Assembly (NCBI RefSeq): GCF_022538055.1
Contig: NZ_JAKZAM010000009.1
Coordinates: 62,001-126,000, forward strand
Length of the DNA: 64,000 nt
Origin: Cognataquiflexum nitidum
Lineage (GTDB): Bacteria > Bacteroidota > Bacteroidia > Cytophagales > Cyclobacteriaceae
Reading direction: 5' to 3'
The notes beneath the pieces were generated by a model, which saw only the letters and a program-made list of their open reading frames with translations, ran no database searches and was not told where the DNA came from. Numbering within the stretch: position 1 is the stretch's first letter; each line of letters starts with the position of its first letter. Shown piece after piece: positions 42,610 through 52,174 of the stretch. A program made the position numbers and the translations under genes.

Positions 42610-44841
42610 ATGGAACAAGCAATTGTATATCTCGTCCCCGCTATGGGGATTATCGGCCTCATCGTGATGGCCATCAAATCGGCCTGGGTGGTCAAGCAAG
42701 ACCCGGGAGATGCAAACATGGTTGAATTGGCAGGACACATCGCCAAAGGTGCCATGGCATTTCTAAAGGCAGAATGGAAAATTCTATTCTATTTCGTTGT
42801 GATTGCCGGTATCATTTTGGCATGGTCAGGAACTTTGGTTCCGAATTCCAGCTGGATCATTGCCGTATCCTTTGTGATCGGTGCGGTGCTTTCCGCTTTT
42901 GCCGGATACCTTGGAATGAACATTGCCACCAAGGCAAATGTCAGGACTACCCAAGCTGCCAAAACAAGTTTGAAAAAGGCGCTTGATGTATCCTTTACAG
43001 GAGGTTCTGTGATGGGAATCGGTGTTGCAGGTCTCGCCGTTTTGGGTATGGGCTCGCTCTTTATTGTATTCTACAACATGTTTGTAGTTTCTACCGGAGG
43101 CGATGTCAACGGTGCTGCCATGGCAACAGCCTTAGAAGTATTGGCAGGATTTTCCTTGGGTGCTGAGTCCATTGCGCTTTTTGCAAGAGTCGGTGGAGGT
43201 ATTTATACCAAAGCTGCTGACGTAGGTGCAGACCTTGTAGGGAAAGTGGAAGCAGGTATTCCTGAGGATGATGTGAGAAACCCTGCTACCATTGCAGATA
43301 ACGTCGGTGACAACGTCGGTGACGTGGCAGGTATGGGTGCTGACCTTTTCGGTTCTTATGTGGCTACAATTTTGGCTTCCATGGTATTGGGAAGGGAAAT
43401 CGTCTCCAATGATAATTTTGGAGGAATTGCTCCTGTATTGTTGCCTTTGGTGATCGCCGGCATGGGATTGTTGTTCTCTATCATTTCTACCTTCTTTGTC
43501 AAAATCAGCAAAGATACTGACAGTGTGCAGGCTGCCTTGAACAAAGGAAACTGGATTTCTATATTATTGACCGTAACAGCATCATATTTCTTGATTGACT
43601 ATATGTTGCCTGCAGGTGAATTGGTGCTTTCAAGAGGAGGTTCCATTGGTTTTACCAAAATGGGTGTTTTTGGAGCGGTTGTCATCGGTCTGATTGTTGG
43701 CGCACTGATGAGTGCGATTACTGAATATTATACTTCCATGGGCAAGCGCCCTGTGAATTCTATCATCAAGCAGTCTTCTACAGGACATGCGACCAATATC
43801 ATTGGAGGTCTTTCCTTGGGTATGGAATCCACCGTTGCTCCGATCCTGGTATTGGCGGCAGGTATTTATGGGTCATTCCTAAGTGCGGGATTATACGGTG
43901 TGGCCATTGCGGCGGCCGGCATGATGGCGACTACAGCGATGCAGTTGGCCATCGATGCTTTTGGTCCGATCGCTGACAATGCAGGTGGTATCGCTGAGAT
44001 GTCAGGTTTGCCAAAAGAAGTGCGTGAAAGAACAGACATCCTTGATGCTGTCGGTAATACCACTGCGGCTACAGGAAAAGGTTTTGCCATTGCCTCTGCT
44101 GCATTGACAGCTTTGGCCTTGTTTGCAGCTTATGTTGGCATGGCAGGAATTGATTCTATCGATATTTACAAAGCAGATGTGTTGTCCGGATTGTTTGTCG
44201 GGGCGATGATACCGTTTATCTTCTCTTCCTTGGCCATTGCGGCAGTGGGAAGGGCAGCGATGGACATGGTCAACGAAGTAAGAAGACAGTTCAGGGAAAT
44301 ACCCGGTATCATGGAATACAAAGCCAAGCCTGAATATGAGAAGTGTGTGGAGATTTCTACCAAAGCATCTTTGAGGGAAATGGTTGCTCCGGGAGCAATT
44401 GCATTGCTTTCACCGATTATTGTAGGATTTGCTTTCGGCCCTGAAGTATTGGGTGGCATGTTGGCAGGTATTACTGTTTCGGGCGTGTTGATGGGTATCT
44501 TCCAAAACAATGCCGGTGGTGCTTGGGACAATGCCAAGAAGTCCTTTGAAAAAGGCGTGATGATCAATGGCAAAATGGAATACAAAGGTTCTGACGCCCA
44601 CAAAGCTTCAGTAACGGGAGACACTGTGGGCGATCCTTTCAAGGATACTTCAGGTCCTTCGATGAACATCCTGATCAAATTGACTTCAATCGTGGCTTTG
44701 GTCATTGCCCCACACATATCAGATGGCGATGGTCACGGACATGTCCATACCAAAAACGATGATGTAAAAATCACCAAGGAAATCACGTATGAAGACGGCA
44801 AGGAAGTCGAAAAAACCGTCACAGTGACGATTACTAAATAA
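42610..44841 (+). CDS. hppA: membrane-bound ion-pumping pyrophosphatase
   Basis: A 743-residue integral membrane protein of about 16 helices that couples pyrophosphate hydrolysis to H+ or Na+ export. Substrate-binding motifs are [20 protein letters not shown] and [12 protein letters not shown] (230-241). The switch site reads NTTAATGKG (483-491): Ala at 486 and Gly at 489 mark the K+-dependent subfamily, since K+-independent pumps have Lys and Thr there. The pumped ion cannot be decided here. A His/Asp-rich loop and [12 protein letters not shown] tail form an unusual C-terminal extension. Confidence 0.96.
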   Translation: MEQAIVYLVPAMGIIGLIVMAIKSAWVVKQDPGDANMVELAGHIAKGAMAFLKAEWKILFYFVVIAGIILAWSGTLVPNSSWIIAVSFVIGAVLSAFAGYLGMNIATKANVRTTQAAKTSLKKALDVSFTGGSVMGIGVAGLAVLGMGSLFIVFYNMFVVSTGGDVNGAAMATALEVLAGFSLGAESIALFARVGGGIYTKAADVGADLVGKVEAGIPEDDVRNPATIADNVGDNVGDVAGMGADLFGSYVATILASMVLGREIVSNDNFGGIAPVLLPLVIAGMGLLFSIISTFFVKISKDTDSVQAALNKGNWISILLTVTASYFLIDYMLPAGELVLSRGGSIGFTKMGVFGAVVIGLIVGALMSAITEYYTSMGKRPVNSIIKQSSTGHATNIIGGLSLGMESTVAPILVLAAGIYGSFLSAGLYGVAIAAAGMMATTAMQLAIDAFGPIADNAGGIAEMSGLPKEVRERTDILDAVGNTTAATGKGFAIASAALTALALFAAYVGMAGIDSIDIYKADVLSGLFVGAMIPFIFSSLAIAAVGRAAMDMVNEVRRQFREIPGIMEYKAKPEYEKCVEISTKASLREMVAPGAIALLSPIIVGFAFGPEVLGGMLAGITVSGVLMGIFQNNAGGAWDNAKKSFEKGVMINGKMEYKGSDAHKASVTGDTVGDPFKDTSGPSMNILIKLTSIVALVIAPHISDGDGHGHVHTKNDDVKITKEITYEDGKEVEKTVTVTITK

Positions 44842-44862
44842 AAAAAGAATTCAATTGACTTG

Positions 44863-44894
44863 AAAGCCACCTATGTGAAACGGGTGGCTTTTTT
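44863..44894 (+). terminator. intrinsic terminator after hppA
   Basis: Stem AAAGCCACC (44863-44871) and GGTGGCTTT (44883-44891), loop TATGTGAAACG, followed by a T-run. It lies 22 bases after the hppA stop. Confidence 0.9.
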
Positions 44895-44956
44895 CGTTTT
44901 TTAAATGGAGGATCCCCATTTTTTTGTTACCTTTTTAATTCAAAAACCACCATGCT

Positions 44957-47053
44957 ATGAAATTCCCAAAATCATTCCTTTTGCTTGTTCTCTTCTTTTT
45001 GGTAAATGGACTTTTCGCCCAGTCCTTTACCATGGAGCAGGTTTCTTCCTTTTCCTTTCCTTCAGAATTGGTCACGTCCAATTCCGGAAACAAAATGGCA
45101 TGGGCGATGAATGAAAAGGGTCTCAGAAATGTCTATGTGGCTCAGTCTCCAGATTTCAGCCCAAGAAAAGTCACAGCTTTTGACAAAGATGATGGACAGG
45201 AGATCAGCAGTCTGCAATTTTCCCCGGACGGAAATTGGTTGCTGTTCGTCCGTGGCGGAGAGCATGGCAGCAATTGGGACCCCAATGTGGGTTTCAATCC
45301 CGGGCAGTCTGCCTCTATTCCCAAAGTGGAAATATGGACAGTTTCTTTTGAAGGCGGTAATGCCAAAGCCTTGACAGAAGGAGATTATCCTACGATTTCT
45401 CCCGATAACAAAACCATTACTTACCTCAAAGGCGCACAGGTTTGGACTATTGATTCTCAGGTAGGAAAGGCTTCCCAATTGTTTGAAGCCAAAGGAAACA
45501 TCAATTCTATAAAATGGTCTCCTGATGGAAAAAAATTGCTTTTTGTAGCCAATAGAAGTACACATTCATTGATTGGATTATACACAGGTCCTACTCACCC
45601 TATCCAATGGGTTGCGCCATCATTCAGCCGCGATGTAAGTCCAAGGTGGTCTTTAGATGGCAGTCAGATCGCCTTCGTGAGGTTAGCAGGAGGCAAAGGG
45701 CAGGAGCTTCCCTTATTAGAGCAAAGGCACAATCCTTGGGAAATATGGGTAGCAAATACCGATTCAGGCACGGCTTTCAAAAGGTGGAAAGCTCCCGAAA
45801 CCTTAAGGGGTTCTGTCCCGACAGTCAATGGGGGATTCAACCTCCATTGGGCGGCGGACAATAAAATTGTGTACTTGTCATACGAAGATGGCTGGCCGCA
45901 TCTCTATTCCATGGATGCTAGCGGAGGGCCTTCTATTCAATTGACAAAAGGCAGCTTTATGGTAGAACATATCAGCCTGAGCCCTGACAAGAAATTTTTG
46001 GTTTTCTCTGCCAATGCCGGTCCGTCCAAAGAGGACATCGACAGAAGACATATTGGTACGGTTCCGGTAAAAGGGGGAGAAATGAAACTTTTGACCGAAG
46101 GGGAAGGTATTGAAGCCATTCCTGCTGTCCTTTCTGACAACGAGTCTGTTGCCTTTTTTTCTGCCACTCCAAAGAGATCTCTCCTGCCGGCTGTGGTAGA
46201 CATTCAAAGTAAAAAAACCAAGCTACTAGCGGAGAACTTGGTTCCTGTAGATTTCCCTTCAAAAAACCTCGTGGTACCCAAACAGGTAACTTTCAAATCT
46301 CCCGATGGCCTCACTGTTCATGGACAGCTTTTTGAGAAGGAAGGTGGTCCTGCCAAAAAAGCAGCAGTGCTTTTTGTCCATGGGGGTCCTCAGCGTCAGA
46401 TGCTGTTGGGATGGAGCTACATGGATTATTATTCTAATACCTACGCTGTGAACCAATACCTCGCGGAACTGGGATTTGTAGTCCTTTCGGTCAACTTCAG
46501 GTTAGGGATCGGTTATGGGTATGAATTTCACAAACCAGCAAGAACCTATTGGCAGGGGGCTGAAGAATATTTGGATGTCAAGGCTGCAGGTGAATATTTG
46601 GCAGGTTTGCCACAAGTTGATGCAGGGAGGGTAGGGATTTACGGGGGTTCCTACGGCGGATATTTGACAGCCTTGGCTTTGGGAAAAGATTCTGAACTGT
46701 TTAAAGTAGGGGTAGATATCCATGGAGTTCACAACCTTTCAGGTAGGTTGGAAATGCCGGAAGGCTATGAAAAAGCTCCTGATTTTGATGAAGCAGTGAA
46801 GACGGCCTGGTTTTCATCGCCGCTTGCTTACCTGGAATCTTGGACTTCTCCTGTATTGTTTATTCATGGAGATGATGACAGGAATGTTCAGGTCAGTCAG
46901 ACCACTGATTTGATCAGGAGATTTGAAGAGCAAAAGAAGCCATATGAGTATCTGATGATTCCTGGGGATAGCCACCATTGGATGGTTTTTAACAACATGG
47001 TCAAAGTCAACCAAGCTACTGCTGATTTTCTCAAAAAACATTTGAAGCCATGA
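44957..47053 (+). CDS. S9-family (prolyl oligopeptidase-type) serine peptidase
   Basis: A 698-residue secreted protein (signal peptide ending LFAQ) with an N-terminal beta-propeller of WD40/TolB-like blades (FSPDGNWLLF, WSPDGKKLLF, SPDKKFLVF) and a C-terminal alpha/beta-hydrolase domain. The catalytic triad is S565 in GGSYGGY, Asp in HGDDDRN (639-641) and H673 in GDSHHW. It degrades short peptides in the periplasm. The usual dipeptidyl-peptidase IV double-Glu motif is not evident. Confidence 0.93.
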   Translation: MKFPKSFLLLVLFFLVNGLFAQSFTMEQVSSFSFPSELVTSNSGNKMAWAMNEKGLRNVYVAQSPDFSPRKVTAFDKDDGQEISSLQFSPDGNWLLFVRGGEHGSNWDPNVGFNPGQSASIPKVEIWTVSFEGGNAKALTEGDYPTISPDNKTITYLKGAQVWTIDSQVGKASQLFEAKGNINSIKWSPDGKKLLFVANRSTHSLIGLYTGPTHPIQWVAPSFSRDVSPRWSLDGSQIAFVRLAGGKGQELPLLEQRHNPWEIWVANTDSGTAFKRWKAPETLRGSVPTVNGGFNLHWAADNKIVYLSYEDGWPHLYSMDASGGPSIQLTKGSFMVEHISLSPDKKFLVFSANAGPSKEDIDRRHIGTVPVKGGEMKLLTEGEGIEAIPAVLSDNESVAFFSATPKRSLLPAVVDIQSKKTKLLAENLVPVDFPSKNLVVPKQVTFKSPDGLTVHGQLFEKEGGPAKKAAVLFVHGGPQRQMLLGWSYMDYYSNTYAVNQYLAELGFVVLSVNFRLGIGYGYEFHKPARTYWQGAEEYLDVKAAGEYLAGLPQVDAGRVGIYGGSYGGYLTALALGKDSELFKVGVDIHGVHNLSGRLEMPEGYEKAPDFDEAVKTAWFSSPLAYLESWTSPVLFIHGDDDRNVQVSQTTDLIRRFEEQKKPYEYLMIPGDSHHWMVFNNMVKVNQATADFLKKHLKP

Positions 47054-47589
47054 TAATTAATATCTTATTCATAGTTGTTGACCTTTGTGAAATTGTTTTT
47101 CATTAATAAAATTGTTTTTGTTAGAATAAGGGTGACTGAAAGGTTGTGCTTTAAAGAACCTTATCCGATTTGGTATTTATTCATGGGTGAGTGCCTACAC
47201 AACAGCTAATCCTTCCCCACCATTGTTTGTTTGGCTATGTGCAATAATGCGGAAATGCATGTATTGAAAATCAGAAAAAATAGTGGAATTATTATTGATG
47301 ATTTTCCAAAATACCTATAGAGGCCGAATTTAAGTGTTATTTACGCACCGACTTGGCTCGACAGCCCACTACCGCCGATCGTTGCACGATGGTTTTGTTT
47401 TTCTTTCTTAATCATCATTCCATATCAGGTAGCTGATCAAAGTCGATGTGATTTTGTCTAAAAGAGATGGTGGTAAAAAAGCAGACATGCACAATAAAGT
47501 TAATTATAAGACTTTTTGCGAAGTGATTTCTTCAATTAAAATCAGTTTTTTCATGAAAAATAACCTGTTTACGGTATTGTTTTCAACTA
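47054..47589. other. A+T-rich intergenic region with shared repeat words
   Basis: No gene recognised. TTGTTTGGCTATGTGCAA (47227-47244), CGACAGCCCACT (47359-47370) and GTTGCACG (47381-47388) also occur near 25292-25412. CCTACACAACAGC (about 47188-47200) resembles the outer arm of the attC-like site at 39601-39625 in reverse. The region could hold the debris of a cassette or mobile element. Confidence 0.5.
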
Positions 47590-47612
47590 AATGGTAAATT
47601 AAATTTACCATT
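47590..47612. promoter_or_regulatory. perfect 23-base palindromic site
   Basis: AATGGTAAATT and AATTTACCATT flank a single A, 37-59 bases before the start codon of the zinc-ribbon gene. Size and position suit an operator for a dimeric regulator. A second partial TTAGTAAAT follows. Confidence 0.6.
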
Positions 47613-47648
47613 ATTAGTAAATCGGTTTCTGACATTTAAAGTTTGCTT

Positions 47649-48044
47649 ATGGATTCGGATAAAAAGCAATGCGTTTATTGTGGTAAATCAATTCTAGGAA
47701 GAATAGATAAAAAGTTTTGTGATGACTACTGCCGCAACAGTTATAATAACCAGCGGAGAATAGGGGACAGTGCAGAAGTTAAAAATATCATTGGATACTT
47801 GAAAATAAACAGGAATATCCTTGAAAGCATTTTGGTGGATGGCATAGAAAAAGTAAAGATCCCCAAGGAAAGGCTCCAACAATTAGGATACCATTTTAAA
47901 TACCATACCCATACTTACATCAATTGGAAAGGGAATGTATATACCTATAGTTTTGAATACGGCTATGTGGAAATGGAAGGGGGGTGGGTTCTTGTGGTAA
48001 GAGATTTAGGTGATTCCTATTTGAAAGGAGAGAAAAGGGAATGA
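47649..48044 (+). CDS. zinc-ribbon protein of unknown function
   Basis: A 131-residue protein. The N-terminal CxxC...CxxxC unit (CVYCGKSILGRIDKKFCDDYC) is a treble-clef zinc finger of a type common in Bacteroidota (CRNSYNN follows). The rest (about 40-131) has a helical region then tyrosine-rich beta strands (HTHTYINWKGNVYTYSFEYG). Nucleic-acid binding is plausible from the finger but unproven. ATG at 47649 was chosen over an upstream TTG. Confidence 0.75.
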   Translation: MDSDKKQCVYCGKSILGRIDKKFCDDYCRNSYNNQRRIGDSAEVKNIIGYLKINRNILESILVDGIEKVKIPKERLQQLGYHFKYHTHTYINWKGNVYTYSFEYGYVEMEGGWVLVVRDLGDSYLKGEKRE

Positions 48045-48130
48045 CCGTTTAAACTCAGCTTACTTTTGAAAAGGCGATAAACATTTTGATTGATAAAAGA
48101 ACCTAAAGGTGTCAAAATGGGTATAAGTAA

Positions 48131-48892
48131 ATGCAAACAAATGAGATTATGCCCCAATTTTTGTCAATAGCATTGTATGATGACATTGCATCCGCCGAAC
48201 TGAATGCATGGTTGACAAAAACCAGAAAAAGGCCTGGATTTGTCGATAGGCTTACCAAAAGCACACAGGAAGGGATCAATAGCCTGATTCCAGAAAAAGT
48301 ACATCAGGTAATCACCTACGCGATTGAGAAGATGGTAAAAGGGGTCTTGTTTGGGACCAAGTATATTACTCCGTCACCATTTCTTGCCTCAACTTTGGAA
48401 GAAAAGGAAAATAAGGTCAAGAAAATTATAAAGTTATACCAAAATACAGCCTCTGCCGAAGGGGCAATCACAGGGGCCGGGGGTATTTTGTTAGGATTGG
48501 CAGATTTTCCGGCATTTCTCACTATCAAAATGAAAATGCTATTTGAAATTGCTGCAGCTTATGGGTATGATGTCAAAAAATTTGAGGAGCGGCTTTACCT
48601 TCTGTATATCTTCAAGTTGACATTTTCTAGTCAGGGAAAAAGGAATCAGACTTTGGCCCTTCTTGAAAACTGGGATGAATATATCACAAAACTTCCGGCA
48701 GACGTCTCGGATTTTGACTGGAGGGATTTTCAGCTAGAATATAGAGATTACTTAGATTTAGTGAAATTGGCACAGCTAATTCCAATAATTGGTGCCGGAG
48801 TCGGTGCAATAGCCAATTACAAATTGGCCAATAAGCTTGGTCAAAATGCCATTCAATGTTATAGATTAAGGCATTTTGATTGGCAAATTTAA
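48131..48892 (+). CDS. EcsC-family protein
   Basis: A 253-residue EcsC-like protein with the conserved GAITGAGGILLGLADFPAFL and a C-terminal PIIGAGVGAIANYKLANKLG, both glycine-rich membrane-associating segments. The family is named after a protein linked to the Bacillus Ecs ABC transporter. Its role here is unknown. It lies 86 bases downstream of the zinc-ribbon gene and may be co-transcribed. Confidence 0.85.
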   Translation: MQTNEIMPQFLSIALYDDIASAELNAWLTKTRKRPGFVDRLTKSTQEGINSLIPEKVHQVITYAIEKMVKGVLFGTKYITPSPFLASTLEEKENKVKKIIKLYQNTASAEGAITGAGGILLGLADFPAFLTIKMKMLFEIAAAYGYDVKKFEERLYLLYIFKLTFSSQGKRNQTLALLENWDEYITKLPADVSDFDWRDFQLEYRDYLDLVKLAQLIPIIGAGVGAIANYKLANKLGQNAIQCYRLRHFDWQI

Positions 48893-48934
48893 GCTACAAT
48901 AATGATCTCTGAATTTCTGAAAATTTTTGGTATA

Positions 48935-48964
48935 TTGATTTTAAATTCTTTTATATTACATTTG
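48935..48964 (+). promoter_or_regulatory. Bacteroidota-type promoter of the DUF1566 lipoprotein gene
   Basis: A TTG at 48935-48937 and a perfect TACATTTG at 48957-48964 are 19 bases apart. The leader before the ATG at 49023 is about 50 bases and holds a short hairpin AGTAT / ATACT at 48974-48991. Confidence 0.7.
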
Positions 48965-49022
48965 CGGTTGTAAAGTATTCTCGAAGATACTCTGCTTAAT
49001 ACCCACTAAAATTAAAATTTGT

Positions 49023-49646
49023 ATGTTAAAGCCCGTAATATTATCGTCAAAATCGGTATTACTGATATCGTTTATCCTATTTTTTATCTTTTCAGGCTGT
49101 GTCAAAGAAGAAAGTCCTGAAAATGTTATTGTAGGTGAACCTTATCAAGGAGGTGTTGTTGCTTATATTTTTCAACCCGGAGATGCGGGTTTTAAAGAAG
49201 GAAAAACTTCAGGAATCATAATAGCACCTTCGGAGGACGTCTTTAGATCCCAATGGGGTTGTCAAGGTGCTTCTGTAGGGGGTACGTCTTCAGATTTAGG
49301 TGCAGGACGATTAAACACTGAAAGGGTTTTGGCGTTTCATGATGCACTTCCTGATTTCTACAATAATCCCACCCAATGCCATCCTGCCAATGATGGAACA
49401 GTTGCGGCGCGGGTAACAATAGGTTTTAATCTTGGGGGATATAATGACTGGTTTATGCCTAGTCTTGAAGAGATGAATTATTTGTACGATAACAGGGATT
49501 TGATTGGTGGTTTTTCAACTGACGAGTATTGGAGTTCCTGTGAGACCAATGCGACCAATGCCTGCGTCATGTCATTTGTGACAGGTGAGCAACTTTCTAT
49601 GCCAAAAAGTGAGGAAAGAAGGGTAAGGGTAATCCGATTCTTTTGA
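49023..49646 (+). CDS. DUF1566 (Lcl-like) lipoprotein
   Basis: A 207-residue protein with a signal peptide and lipobox SGC26. The DUF1566 domain covers most of the mature part (GGVVAYIFQPGDAG, YNDWFMPSLEEMNYLYDN, DEYWSSCETNATNACVMSF, RRVRVIRFF). Such domains occur in surface collagen-binding-like adhesins, and the domain's own role is undefined. A promoter precedes it and a terminator follows, so it is monocistronic. Confidence 0.85.
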   Translation: MLKPVILSSKSVLLISFILFFIFSGCVKEESPENVIVGEPYQGGVVAYIFQPGDAGFKEGKTSGIIIAPSEDVFRSQWGCQGASVGGTSSDLGAGRLNTERVLAFHDALPDFYNNPTQCHPANDGTVAARVTIGFNLGGYNDWFMPSLEEMNYLYDNRDLIGGFSTDEYWSSCETNATNACVMSFVTGEQLSMPKSEERRVRVIRFF

Positions 49647-49667
49647 TTCGAATACAGTACTAAGAAA

Positions 49668-49700
49668 AAGCCTGTGGGTATCTCTCACAGGTTTTTTTTT
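49668..49700 (+). terminator. intrinsic terminator after the DUF1566 gene
   Basis: Stem CCTGTG (49671-49676) and CACAGG (49686-49691), extended by flanking A-T and G-T pairs, followed by nine T. Confidence 0.85.
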
Positions 49701-49741
49701 GTCAAAAAATCAATTATAATTCACAAAATTCTTGCAAATCT

Positions 49742-50155
49742 ATGTCACTTCAAATTCCGGATTGCTTCTATCGTGTATCAGTCAAAGCGCTCGTTGTCAA
49801 TTCGTCCAATAGGTTTCTTTTGGTAAGAGAAGAAAACGGCCTTTGGGAACTTCCCGGCGGAGGATTGGACTTTGGTGAAAAACCGCAGGAAGGATTGAGA
49901 AGGGAACTGATGGAGGAAATGGCTTTGGAGATTAAGTCAATCTCTGACCAACCGCATTACTTCTTTCCTGCCATCAATCCCAAAGGACAATATATCGTCA
50001 ATGCCGTCTACCTGACTGAACTTTATCACTTAGAATTCATACCCTCGGCCGAATGTCAGGAAATTAGATTTTTTAGCCCGGATGAGGTATTTGAAATCAA
50101 AGAATGGATGTATCCCAATGTTTTGGAATTTGCCAAAATTTATAAAATGCCTTAA
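49742..50155 (+). CDS. NUDIX hydrolase
   Basis: A 137-residue protein with a Nudix box from G40 to L62: GLDFGE, KPQEGLR, RELMEEMAL. The catalytic R54-E55 and E58-E59 are intact. The usual Gly before the last residue is Ala. It hydrolyses a nucleoside diphosphate linked to another moiety; the substrate is not inferable. It converges with the DUF1080 gene with a 27-base gap. Confidence 0.92.
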   Translation: MSLQIPDCFYRVSVKALVVNSSNRFLLVREENGLWELPGGGLDFGEKPQEGLRRELMEEMALEIKSISDQPHYFFPAINPKGQYIVNAVYLTELYHLEFIPSAECQEIRFFSPDEVFEIKEWMYPNVLEFAKIYKMP

Positions 50156-50182
50156 CTAGCATCATTAACTTCTTTATCTAGA

Positions 50183-50950
50183 TCAAAAATCGGTACCTTT
50201 TTCTCCCAGATCGATGCTTTTGATCCAAATGTTGCGGTAAAGTACATTATGTCCCTCAGCCTGTAATTTTATTCCCCCTGGCCGGTCTGTGATACCTTTT
50301 CCGCCATCATTGCCACCGTCTTGTCCTGAATTGGGGCCTCCCCATACCTGACTGATTTCCTTGTCTTCATGTATTTTTTTGCCATTGAAGTAAATGGTGA
50401 CGCGGGCTTTTTCAACCAACTTCCCGTCCTTGAACCTTGCAGCTTTGAAATTGATGTCGTAGGCGTTCCATTTGCCTAGGCCATTATATGCCTGAAGGGT
50501 AGGAATGTGCTCATTGATGATAGCTGCCAAGCCGTGGTCTCCATAATCTCCATCGAGAATCTGGATTTCGTACCTGTTTTGAAGGTAAACTCCCGAGTTA
50601 CCGCCTGCTTCTTGGATCAAAAACTCAACATGCAACCTAAAATCCCTGAATTCCTCCTTGGTTACAATATCTGCTGCACCATACAGTCCTCCTGCTGCTG
50701 CCGGGTCATTGCTGTTCATAGCTGTACCTTTGTCCACAGGATCTTTTACGATTTCCCACTTGATGGGTAGCTCGGCCTTAAATCTTGGGCCTTCCCAATA
50801 AGTCCATTTTTGATCCAGCATTTTTCTGCTTCCATCAAAAAGCTGCTGTGCATCTTTTGGTTTTTTGGCACTGACTCCAATTTGGGCCATTGCCAATATT
50901 GGAGAGAGGATGCACACAGTAATTAGTAATGCTCTGTTTAAAATTTTCAT
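50183..50950 (-). CDS. DUF1080 (3-keto-disaccharide hydrolase-like) secreted protein
   Basis: A 255-residue protein with a signal peptide (ending AMAQ) and one concanavalin-like DUF1080 domain: EFRDFRLHVEFLIQEAGGNSG, VYLQNRYEIQILDGDYGD and RPGGIKLQAEGHNVLYRNIW. Characterised members in Bacteroidota hydrolyse 3-keto-glycosides. The start at 50950 fits the signal peptide. Confidence 0.88.
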   Translation of the reverse strand: MKILNRALLITVCILSPILAMAQIGVSAKKPKDAQQLFDGSRKMLDQKWTYWEGPRFKAELPIKWEIVKDPVDKGTAMNSNDPAAAGGLYGAADIVTKEEFRDFRLHVEFLIQEAGGNSGVYLQNRYEIQILDGDYGDHGLAAIINEHIPTLQAYNGLGKWNAYDINFKAARFKDGKLVEKARVTIYFNGKKIHEDKEISQVWGGPNSGQDGGNDGGKGITDRPGGIKLQAEGHNVLYRNIWIKSIDLGEKGTDF

Positions 50951-51127
50951 GGTTATCTGGTTTGATTCAATTATCAAGATAGCCAGCAATCTATTCTTTT
51001 TGAAAAAAAATTATGCAATCGGAAGTTATTTACTGTTATTCCAAGTCCTATTAGGTAAATTTTTGGAAAATGACGGTTTTTGGAAAATAAGATTTTTAAA
51101 TTGCCCAAAATTCCAACCTTCGGTTTA

Positions 51128-52030
51128 ATGAAACAGTCGCCATTCTTTCTGATTTTAGCTTTTATTACTATCGCATTTGCCTGTAATCCAAAGGCAAATC
51201 AACCAAATGAACAAGACCATGCCGCAGAAGTGGAAGCGTGGTATCAAGACCGGGTCAAATCCTTGAAAGCGGATGAGGGTTGGCTCAACTTGATAGGATT
51301 ACATTGGCTAGAGATAGGAGAGACCACTTTTGGATCGAGTCCTGAATCAGGTTTTCGATTGGCATCAGAGGGTTTTCCTGATGCCATTGGGATATTTTCA
51401 TTAGAGGGAGATAAAGTCTATTTCAGTCCAAAAACTGACAGTATTTTTTTGGGAGAAAATGAGTTGAAAGAAAGAATCAAGATTTTTGATTCTGAGGATC
51501 AACTGTCTGAGAAACTCTCCCTCGGAAGCCTCAAGTGGAACATCATCAAAAGGGCAGATGCTTATGGAGTCAGATTGAGAGATTTGGAAACAGCTGCCGT
51601 TACCCAATTCGAAGGCATAGAAAGGTTCCCTGTTGACATAGATTGGAAGATTGAAGCCAAATTTATCCCTTATGTCCCGGTCCGGGAAATCCCGATTACA
51701 AATGTTCTCGGTCAGACCACACCTAACCCATCACCGGGTTATCTTGAATTTGAAAAAGACGGTAAATCATACAGAATAGATGCTTTGGATGCAGAAGACG
51801 AATTATACCTGATCATTGCAGACAATACCAGCGGGGAGGAGACCTATGGTGGAGGAAGGTATATGTATGTCAAAAAGCCTGTTTCCGGAGATCTTGTGGT
51901 CTTGGATTTTAACAAAGCCTATAATCCACCCTGCGTATTTACGCCGCATGCGACTTGTCCTTTGCCACCAAGGCAGAATATGCTTGATTTGGCTATTATG
52001 GCTGGGGAAAAGACATTTGGAGAACATTAG
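51128..52030 (+). CDS. DUF1684 lipoprotein
   Basis: A 300-residue protein with lipobox FAC19 and a DUF1684 domain: VEAWYQDRVKSLKADEGWLN, GLHWLEIGETTFGS, and the C-terminal DFNKAYNPPCVFTPHATCPL followed by PPRQN. The conserved AYNPPC...CPLPPxxN end suggests an enzyme active site, but no reaction is established. Its TAG stop is followed at once by GA-rich repeat sequence. Confidence 0.88.
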   Translation: MKQSPFFLILAFITIAFACNPKANQPNEQDHAAEVEAWYQDRVKSLKADEGWLNLIGLHWLEIGETTFGSSPESGFRLASEGFPDAIGIFSLEGDKVYFSPKTDSIFLGENELKERIKIFDSEDQLSEKLSLGSLKWNIIKRADAYGVRLRDLETAAVTQFEGIERFPVDIDWKIEAKFIPYVPVREIPITNVLGQTTPNPSPGYLEFEKDGKSYRIDALDAEDELYLIIADNTSGEETYGGGRYMYVKKPVSGDLVVLDFNKAYNPPCVFTPHATCPLPPRQNMLDLAIMAGEKTFGEH

Positions 52031-52112
52031 TAGAAGCGAGAAGCTAGAGACGAGAAGCGAGAAACGAGAGGTGAGAAGCAAGATCTGAGACTTGAGATAT
52101 GAGACTTGAGAA
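52031..52112 (+). repeat. purine-rich repeat after DUF1684 stop
   Basis: Tandem words AGAAGCGAGA, GACGAGA and GAGACTTGAGA starting directly at the stop codon of the DUF1684 gene. Same family as 1407-1462 and 41568-41670. Confidence 0.8.
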
Positions 52113-52174
52113 ATGAGATAAAAGTAAGATGGGGATTTTTTAAAACCTTTTGAGGCAATAATGCTTTTTGGTAT

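Noticed and set aside
48061..48068. TACTTTTG as promoter for the EcsC-family gene
   Set aside because: Perfect -7 match but nearest TTG is about 37 bases upstream, too far.
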